Below, piece after piece: positions 56,743 to 64,000 of a stretch of 64,000 nucleotides of DNA. The DNA lies in assembly GCA_037501455.1 (NCBI GenBank), contig CM074857.1, forward strand, positions 100,163,501 to 100,227,500, given 5' to 3'. The notes below the pieces were generated by a model. The model searched no databases and was not told the DNA's origin. It saw only the letters and a program-made list of their open reading frames with translations. This DNA is from Lantana camara (Eukaryota > Streptophyta > Magnoliopsida > Lamiales > Verbenaceae). Position 1 is the stretch's first letter. The number at the start of each line of letters is the position of its first letter. Position numbers and translations under genes: made by a program.

Positions 56743-58938
56743 GTTGTTCCCCTCCATCTCATAGCATATGGCACCCTTATAGCAGCAGTAAGAAAGCATT
56801 CCTACTAACGAGAAAGATAGCACAGCAAAAGGATTAGAAGGGTTCTTATTTAGGTTCTATTGTTTTAATTACAGTCCAAGTGAAAATTTTATTTATGCTA
56901 AAGTTATATTTGGATACATCAATCATGATTTATTTACAACAAAAAATATTTTGTTCATTGCTTAAATAGTGAAACATATGAAATCTTATCATGACATGAG
57001 AGGAGAATATGTATTATAGAGTTATATATATATACTTGTTGTGAAAGTGACACTTGATACAGGCGCATACCAAGCCTCTACGGCTACATTCTTTGAAATT
57101 TGAAATACATGATACCTAAAAACCCAGGTTAAAGGGGGCACACAAATAAGTCCCTCTTCGGAAGGCTCGTTGATTACGCAAATACCTTGGGAAGAGCTGG
57201 AAGAAACGCTCTTGGGAGTGAATCTTCAACTGCTCCTACCAGTTGGGTTGGCCACCTAGTTGGAAGGAAGCAGTTATTGCTAGGGTCAGAGAAAATACCC
57301 TCAGCCTGATGGAATCTGACAGTCTTTCATTACATATAATTAGCACTCACATAAGCTGACGGATGTCGTAGGGAACCAGAGAGAATGTTCCTGAAAGAGC
57401 TGGCAGGAAGAACTGACCTCCAGCTGAAGAGGAGGATAGCAGGAAGGACAGAAAGATTGCTCTGACCACAACAGTACCGCCTCCTGCCAGCTGAGTATAC
57501 AAAAACTGAAAAGAGGAAATAAATACTGATCTGAATCAGATTCCAATGTGATATGCAATGAAAACATATGCGCAGAAAATCAAGTGTCCAAACTGATATT
57601 TTATTGAAAAGCCCAAAAATCTTATTTGGGCAATCAAAGCGCTCGATGGAAATGAGCAAATCCAACAATCAAACTTGAAATCCAAACTCATGCTCGAAAG
57701 AAAAGAGTTCAAAACATGAATTCACGAAGTACTCTACTGAGTACATCGTCAGTTTGAGTACAAGAAAAATATATAAAGTACTAAATGCTAGAGAAAATGT
57801 TCAAAGTCCTTGCAGGTTCAGGAAATTCAGGGGAGCTTAAACCTCCTCCCCGCTGCTGATTCTGCTGGAAGATATCCAGTCCAACAGATGGAATAATAGC
57901 AGGTGGAGTACCAGCAGACAGAATTGTAATAGATGAAACACTAGTAGGAAGAACGCTACTAGCAGGTGGAATACTGCCAGCCTGATCAAATCTTCCAGCA
58001 GATAGAGTATTAGCTGAAAAAGCACTAGCAGGTGGAATGCTAAACCTTCTCCTGACAGCTGTCCAACTTTGTCCCATCACTTTCTGCTGAAGCTGGAAAG
58101 CCTCCACCTGGAGGGAAAGTTTGGAAGTTTCTTTTGAAGTGACTAAGAAGAAGGAAGCCTTACGTCATAAGGACTCTCCAATTCCCCATGATATTTTACA
58201 TTTTCCCCTTTTTTCCTTCTTTAGCTTATTCTTTCTTAAGAAATTATTAAAGTTATGATGATAATCTTGAATTAAATTTGGGAAAAGTTTAGGAATCATT
58301 TCGGTTATTTCTTTGATAATTATCATGACCAATTCAAGAGAATTATTCTGATTATTTAAAGTAATTATCTTAAATGATTAGAGATACAATCATATTTTGG
58401 AGAAAATATTTTGCAGAGTTTGCATTCCCACCAAACTTTGGAGAATAAGAAAAATTTGCAGATATTTGGAAATATTTTTGCTGGGAAAGAATGCATGGCG
58501 TAAGGAAAATAAGAGAGCAGAATCTCAACGTGCATGAACAGTGTAGTTGAGCAGGCGGAAAAAGAAAGCAGGAAGGAAAACTCAATTGAAAGCTGAAGGG
58601 AAAATTAGTAGGAAGGTTATAACAAGCTGGAGGATCAGAAGGGTCAACTTAAAGCGAAGCTGAAAGAAAAGAAAGCAGGAAGGTTTGCGAGCAAGCAAAC
58701 CAGGAAGGAGAACCCCATGTAAAGTTGAAAGGAACAATTAGCAGGAAGACTACAATAAGCTGAATACTTCAAAGATCAAGGAAGAGACCAGAAAAGCATC
58801 TGCGATTACTGAAGAACCAAGACACGAAGTAAAAAGTCAAGCAAGCCTCAAGAAGCAGAATGTTAAACAAGTCTCAAGAAGTAGAACGTCAAGCAAGCCT
58901 TGGGTACGGGTCCCAACGGTTGTACTCTTTCTACTCAT

Positions 58939-58986
58939 GAGGGTTTTTCCCACGTGGTTTTTCCTTGTGAGGTTTTTAATGAGGCA
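58939..58986 (+). other. conserved GGGTTTTTCCC...GGTTTTTAATGAGGCA motif upstream of the PPT
   Basis: Two related units, GAGGGTTTTTCCCACG and TGGTTTTTCCTTGTGAGG, followed by TTTTTAATGAGGCAAC. From general familiarity, motifs of this form occur shortly before the polypurine tract of many plant LTR elements, mainly copia. It supports this being a true LTR-element 3' end. Confidence 0.6.
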
Positions 58987-59105
58987 ACTGCCGTACCTAA
59001 GTGGGGAGATCGATCATTTCAAGACATTCAAGATTCTGAGTTGTTTCCAAGATTTTACAACCCTCACAGCCGTCTATACTATTCGACTGTAACAGTAGGG
59101 GGGAG

Positions 59106-59674
59106 TGATGATGTGGGCCCTATTTTGTGATTTATTAAATAGAAGATAATAAAGAAATTGTGTCGGTTGAAGAAAAGAGAGGAAGTTGATCAGAAGAATT
59201 GGGAAGATAAGGTCAACATGGAGAATGTGCTGAAGTTTTGAATTTTGAAGTGGCCACGTGCCTAGGATTCAGGGGAATATTCTACAACTAATTTTGGGGA
59301 AGAATAAAAGCAGAAAAGAGAGAGGAAAAGAGACATGTTATCATATTTAGAGTCCACAAAGTCTCAATTTTCAGAGTTCTTAAGAGAGAGTTTAAGATAG
59401 CTGCAATTATCTTTTTACTTGTTTATCACTTTCAATAGAGTCATAGAATTTTCAGATTTCCTATTGTACGTTGGAAGCAGATTATAGAAGATCAGAAGAA
59501 CACCATCGCATATTTCCTCATTAATTTATCATTATTCCAATTTCTATTTCTATTTTCTTCGTTATTAATTCCAGTGCATATTTTCTAATAAAATTATCTA
59601 TTACAGCTTGGTGTAATTCCATTCCCAAAGTAAATAAATTATTTTGGTGCTGGTTGATTTTTCGGCTAATATCA
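59106..59674 (+). repeat. 3' LTR of the LARD-like element
   Basis: Starts TGATGATGTGGGCCC right after the polypurine tract. It includes AGAGTCCACAAAGTCTC and TTCCAGTGCATATTTTC further on. The exact right end is not fixed. An ATATCA at 59674 followed by TGGTG (against GGGTG before 54407) is only a partial duplication match. Confidence 0.6.
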
Positions 59675-60170
59675 TGGTGGAAAATGGATGGATTGGATTA
59701 AATAGTTTGGATCCATATGGATTGGATTCAAAATGAATTGAAATATTAGCGGGTCCTTAATGGATTGAATTGTAATGGATTTTGGCAGATCATTCATGGA
59801 TTTAACACCGGATTTTAATGGATTTATACTTGACCCTAACGCCTAAATGTCCAAAATGCCCCTCACTATCATATTTTACTTGTTTTACTCGTTTTTTAAT
59901 TGTTTGGCCCTTTTTACCCGTTTTGGACATATATGTTATATTTTGACCCGTTCGACTTATTTTCAATCCGTTTAGCTCGTTTTGTGATTAAATAAACATT
60001 ACAATCCGGTGTAAATTAAAAATCTGAACTTATTTTTATGAGATTAAACTTATGGCTTTGACATTCCTCTCTAATAAAAGACAATCATTATTCGTGGGAC
60101 ATCATTATTCCTTATTCCATTGTTTTAAATTTTAATAATTTGTTAAAACTGTGCAATAAATTAATGCGCG
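59675..60170. other. intergenic, short degenerate repeats
   Basis: Contains a run of GGATTGGATT/AATGGATT repeats (59690-59825), then several TTTGACCCGTT/TTTTACCCGTTT units (59880-59985). No gene seen. Confidence 0.5.
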
Positions 60171-61188
60171 AATTACATCTGACTACCCTCACAATAGGTG
60201 AAATTACAACGCAGGACCTCTTGTTTGAAAAATTACATCTTCGTTTCATTAGGGTTCCATCAAATTTGACCCCTGTAATGACCAAAATACCCTCGGGGAT
60301 TGTTTTGTAATATACATAAAAGAGAGGGTTCATTTTGTTAGAAAATGTAAGGTTTGATTAATTAGATTTAAGAATAAAATTAAATTTTAATAATATAAAA
60401 TTTACACTAATTAAGATATTATATTTCAATTAGTTTTAAATATCTATTTTGTAAAATTAAACAGTAGGATTTTTTTTATAAATTTTTTGATATTATATTT
60501 AATTAAGCAGTATGCCTTTTTTTTTTCTTTTCTTACGTATGTATGCAATATAAAAGTATGTATAAAAAATATACATATTTATGAATAAAAAAATTACATT
60601 TGAATAGAATAAAAATAAAATAATATTATATTATATATTATAAATAGTAGAATTTTATTTTTATGTATATATTGACAATTATAAATATTATATTTGATTA
60701 ATTTAGAAATATAATAAATGTAATTTATGTAAATATAAAAAAAATATATATTTATTTTGTATATGATAAATATTATGACAACGATATTCTTTGTTGGAAT
60801 TTTATTTAATTTCAATAACAATAAATTTATTAATTATATTATACATAAATTATAAATATTATTTTTTAAAATATAATTTAAACACAAAAAAATGAACATA
60901 ATAATCCTTAAAATTTATAAATATTAACAAATAGATCCCTTAACATTTAATATATAACAAAATAGTCCAGGGGTCAAATTTTCTAACAAAACGAACCCAC
61001 ACTTTTATGTATATTACAAAACAATCCCTGAGGGTATTTTGGTCATTACAAGGGTCAAATTTGACTGAACCCTAACGGAATGGAGGAACCTCAAACGGAA
61101 CATAAAGGTTAGGGACTAATATGTAATTTTTCAAACAAGAGGTCATGCGTTGTAATTTTGTCTATTGTGAGGGTAGTCAGATGTAATT
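60171..61188. mobile_element. long-TIR element (Mutator-like, non-autonomous)
   Basis: The left arm (60171-60346) and right arm (about 60977-61188) are inverted copies: AATTACATCTGACTACCCTC at the left end pairs with GAGGGTAGTCAGATGTAATT at the right end. Pairing continues through GACCTCTTGTTTGAAAAATT, AATTTGACCC, GACCAAAATACCCTC and TTTTGTTAGAAAAT. The right arm holds about 36 bases absent from the left. The 600-bp centre is AT-rich and non-coding. No 9-bp target duplication was found. Confidence 0.75.
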
Positions 61189-61849
61189 TGCTCTTAATTA
61201 AATTCATTTCACATATCATTAATTCAGTAGCTCCATAAGCATTTACATGAAAATGTAATGCCTCCACCCAGTGCAAAGTACCATGATACAAGGCAAATTT
61301 TGAAGACTAAATTGCTAACTGCTAAGGCATTCCAACAAAGAAAACAAATACAAGCAGAATCTACTAAGCAATCGCCTCGTATTCTTTTGTATGTCCTAAT
61401 CTGAACCTACACTACACGTACAAAAAGAACAGTTAGGGCAACAACATTAACAATATTAACATCATTCGCGAGTTTTAAGTAATAAAACGAGGGATTGTGG
61501 AATAAGAATTCACATCTCAAATTAGGATTAGTAGAACACAAATCAACAACAAATAAAGTAAAATTAAACACATCAATTTCCAATAAACATAACGAAAAAA
61601 ACCACGGAATTTATTTCGTATAGAACTCACAATTTCCAATTGTGGCATTTACTTCTCTCATTCATTTCTTTCTCCGGCAGTTTGCAATGACTAATGTTTA
61701 TAAATCAAGAATAGAACAGAGTCAATTTACAATAATAATGATGTTACAAAGATGGATGCTTTCAGAAATCATGATTTGTTGATTAAAAAATTATCTACAA
61801 AGGTTGATGAAGGGATCCTTCTCAAATTAATACCAGAACTGATCCATAA
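61189..61849. other. intergenic
   Basis: The minus strand has a short coding-like stretch (61291-61200) beginning MYHGTLHWVEALHF that could be an exon relic. Nothing else was recognised. Confidence 0.4.
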
Positions 61850-62392
61850 TGTAGCACCCGGAACGCTAGGCGCCACATCCCCCGCACTATAGGCTCAATC
61901 CACATATGAAACGGGTAATTCATACATGAACCGAAACTATAGCGAACGGGAGACAATAAAAAAAAAACACAAGGCTAGGCGGGTACCCTCAATTAAAACC
62001 AAAACAACTCAGAGCAATAAAATAGCGGAAGCAAAAGCATTCAATACCTATAGATACCATATTTACATATTTACTTATAGATACCGACAACATACCATTA
62101 CAATATCCATCCAAGTAATTCAAGATTCATTAGCTCCAAACCAAGTTATGCAATTAAGTCCATAATTTCATGAAATGATCAATTAAAGTCACATAATACA
62201 ATTAAACACACTATCACTTAATTCATGAATTTCACATTAAAATTGATTCATATAAATATAGAGAATTGTATAATGCACACAATATTATAATGAAATCGTA
62301 ATAAGCAAGTAAATGTATAAATTTAAACTCCCAACTCCCGAAGACCCGCACGTGGCGTGCTTACCTGAACTTCCGGAATTTGGGGCGTTACA
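61850..62392 (-). repeat. 3' LTR (543 bp) of the minus-strand Tekay-type element
   Basis: On the minus strand it begins TGTAACGCCCC (62392) immediately after a purine tract (AAGGAGGGGAGAG) and ends GTTCCGGGTGCTACA (61850). This matches the start and end style of Tekay LTRs. CATAA at 61845-61849 would be the target duplication, but the other copy is outside the window. The LTR is much shorter than that of the element at 33.1 kb, so it is a different family. Confidence 0.8.
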
Positions 62393-62427
62393 ACTCTCCC
62401 CTCCTTAGAAGAATCTGGTCCCCAGAT

Positions 62428-64000
62428 TCATTGATCGGATGAAAATAACTCCGGGTGAAATTTCTTCATCTTCTCTTCCGGTTCCCAAGTCATCTCCTCA
62501 GATTTGTCACTTCTCCATAACACCTTCACCATAGAAATATTCCGATTCCTCAACTCTTGATACTTTCTGTCCAATATTCTGACCGGCTTTTGCACAAAAG
62601 ATAAATTCGGTTCCAACTCCACTTCTTCCACAGGGAGAATTTCGGTTTCATCTGGGTAATACTTCCTGAGTTGAGATACATGAAAAACATTGTGAATTCC
62701 GGTAAGATTAGGAGGTAGGTCCACTCGATAAGCTACTTCCCCGATTCTCTCAATAACTTCAAACGGACCTAGGTAACGGGGATTCAACTTCCCTCCCTTT
62801 CCAATTCTAGAAAATCCCTTTCGAGGAGATACCTTCAAGAAAACCCGGTCCCCCACTTCAAATTTAAGATCCCTGCGGCGAATATCGGCATAACTCTTTT
62901 GTCTATCTTGTGCAGCTTTCATCCGTTGTTGTATAATCCGAACTTTCTCAATCATGGCTTCCACAGCCTTCGAAGATTTCTCCAGCTTTTTCCCTTTCTT
63001 GACTCCTTCCTGTTTTGACCATTTCCACTCTTCCAAATCAAAGAATAATGGCGATCTACATTTCCGCCCATATAACAATTCATACGGAGCCATATCAATC
63101 GTTGCCTGAAAGCTATTATTGTAAGCGAACTCTACCAAAGGAAGTTGATCGTGCCACGAGGTTTGGAAATCCAAGGCACAAGCTCGAAGTAGATCTTCCA
63201 AATACCGAATAACCCTCTCCGATTGCCCATCAGTTTGTGGATGAAACGCCGTACTGAACTGAAGCTTTGTACCCAACAACTCTTGTAACTCTTGCCATAA
63301 CTTCGAAGTGAAACGGGGATCTCGATCCGAAACAATACTCACCGGAATACCATGAAGTCGTATAATCTCCCGGTTGTAAATCTCAGCCAACTTTCGAATC
63401 TTGAAAGACATTCTGACCGGTAGAAAATGAGCAGATTTTGTCAGACGATCCACAACCACCCAAATACCATCGAATCCACCCTTCACTCTAGGTAACCCGG
63501 ATATAAAATCCATCGTCACCTGTTCCCACTTCCACTCAGGAATAGGTAACGGCTGAAGAAGACCTCCCGGTTTCTGGTGCTCGGCTTTTACTTTCTGACA
63601 AGTGAGGCAGTGCTTCACAAACTCTGCTACATCCTTTTTCAATCCACGCCACCAGTAAAACTGCTTGAGATCTCTGTACATCTTATTCCCTCCAGGGTGA
63701 ATTGAATAAGCCGACTTGTGAGCTTCCTCGAGCAATACCCTTTTCAAATCATCGGGTACTACTACTCGGTTCTTGAAACGAAGAAGACCGGTTTCATCGA
63801 ACCCAAATGGACTCTCCGGATCCTCTCTAACCTTAGAGACCAATCTCTGAACTCCCGGATCCTTTCCTTGAGCCTCGAACATTCTGTACTTCAAATCCGG
63901 ATAAATGGAGATATTGGAAACTCGAGCTCTAATCACAATAGGCTCAACTACCTTACTTGTACCTATTTCCAAGTTCGAAACACCCACTTTCCTACTTAAA
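62428..64000 (-). CDS. Tekay-type gypsy pol: integrase and chromodomain, open to the window edge
   Basis: A continuous frame runs from the window edge (about 63999) to a stop at 62428, more than 520 codons. It is the C-terminal part of a gag-pol polyprotein: an HHCC zinc-binding module (EEAHKSAYSIHPGGNKM ... CLTCQKVK), an integrase core with all three acidic residues present (TMDFISGLP, VSDRDPRF, GQSERVI), the GPFEVIERIGEVAYRVDLP module, HNVFHVSQLRKYYP, and a C-terminal chromodomain (ILDRKYQELRNRNISMV, EMTWEPEEKM). It inserts element cDNA into chromatin. No lesion is visible in this part. Upstream domains lie beyond the window. Confidence 0.9.
   Translation of the reverse strand, partial: LSRKVGVSNLEIGTSKVVEPIVIRARVSNISIYPDLKYRMFEAQGKDPGVQRLVSKVREDPESPFGFDETGLLRFKNRVVVPDDLKRVLLEEAHKSAYSIHPGGNKMYRDLKQFYWWRGLKKDVAEFVKHCLTCQKVKAEHQKPGGLLQPLPIPEWKWEQVTMDFISGLPRVKGGFDGIWVVVDRLTKSAHFLPVRMSFKIRKLAEIYNREIIRLHGIPVSIVSDRDPRFTSKLWQELQELLGTKLQFSTAFHPQTDGQSERVIRYLEDLLRACALDFQTSWHDQLPLVEFAYNNSFQATIDMAPYELLYGRKCRSPLFFDLEEWKWSKQEGVKKGKKLEKSSKAVEAMIEKVRIIQQRMKAAQDRQKSYADIRRRDLKFEVGDRVFLKVSPRKGFSRIGKGGKLNPRYLGPFEVIERIGEVAYRVDLPPNLTGIHNVFHVSQLRKYYPDETEILPVEEVELEPNLSFVQKPVRILDRKYQELRNRNISMVKVLWRSDKSEEMTWEPEEKMKKFHPELFSSDQ

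Larger units (their letters stand above)
54405..59674 (+). mobile_element. non-autonomous LTR element (LARD-like) with a nested solo LTR
   Basis: The block 54405-54612 is repeated at 59106-59332 (GATGTGGGCCCTATTT, GATTTATTAAATAGAAGATAATAA, GAAGTGGCCACGTGCC, GGGGAATATTCTACAACTAATT), marking 5' and 3' LTRs of one element. The 3' LTR directly follows the polypurine tract AGGGGGGAG (59097-59105). The internal ~2.8 kb (excluding the insert) has no reverse transcriptase, protease or integrase. The 5' LTR stops matching at about 54612, so its right part, the primer-binding site and leader are deleted. The right end is uncertain: I placed it at ATATCA (59674). Confidence 0.7.

Noticed and set aside
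57330..58107. Minus-strand frames of about 110 codons with PPAS/SAG-rich peptides
   Set aside because: They are translations of the reiterated GCAGGAAGG/CAGGTGGA motif region; they lack domains and shift frame.
59690..59825. GGATT-rich run considered as a telomere-like or satellite repeat
   Set aside because: Units are irregular and unlike the plant telomere repeat TTTAGGG; only degenerate short repeats.

Overview
This window is from a eudicot plant nuclear genome. It is AT-rich, its two host genes are split by canonical GT-AG introns, and their proteins are close to Arabidopsis NPF6.3 and CHX15. It also carries the usual plant repeats: copia, Tekay-type and other gypsy LTR elements, an L1-type LINE, hAT, CACTA and foldback elements. 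The species cannot be fixed from sequence alone. Only two host genes are convincing, both on the minus strand and both apparently intact.

Layout. 1-7.9 kb: a decayed copia element whose reverse transcriptase was split by a 4.16-kb solo LTR; its 3' end plus the start of a CACTA-like element was later duplicated in tandem. 8.0-8.85 kb: LTR-like remnant. 9.5-13.9 kb: five-exon nitrate/peptide-family transporter, NPF6.3 (NRT1.1)-like, predicted 593 aa. 14.0-27.9 kb: gene-free AT-rich DNA with two copies of a 376-bp foldback element, (TA)n tracts, an 812-bp solo LTR and other terminal-inverted-repeat elements. 27.9-33.1 kb: hAT 5' end inserted in a LINE, then gypsy remnants and an LTR. 33.1-45.7 kb: a 12.6-kb Tekay-type gypsy element with a 5-bp target duplication, dead by frameshifts and lost catalytic residues; its 3' LTR hosts another 2.2-kb solo LTR. 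46.9-49.5 kb: CACTA-like non-autonomous element with exact 3-bp target duplication. 50.4-53.4 kb: three-exon cation/H+ exchanger, CHX15-like, predicted 833 aa. 54.4-59.7 kb: non-autonomous LTR element with a 1.6-kb solo LTR inside. 60.2-61.2 kb: long-terminal-inverted-repeat element. 61.85-64 kb: 3' end of a minus-strand Tekay-type gypsy element whose integrase and chromodomain reading frame is open to the window edge.

The two host genes encode membrane ion transporters, but 36 kb of nested repeats separates them and nothing indicates a joint function. The transporter at 9.5-13.9 kb has tyrosine where Arabidopsis NRT1.1 has its nitrate-binding histidine. The most unusual repeat-level signal is a cluster of GC-rich palindromes with a shared CG-CC-CG (or CG-GG-CG) centre in two LTR families that otherwise look unrelated (about 31.1-31.3 kb, and 34.2-34.3 / 41.9-42.1 kb). 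I found no clearly new multi-gene system.
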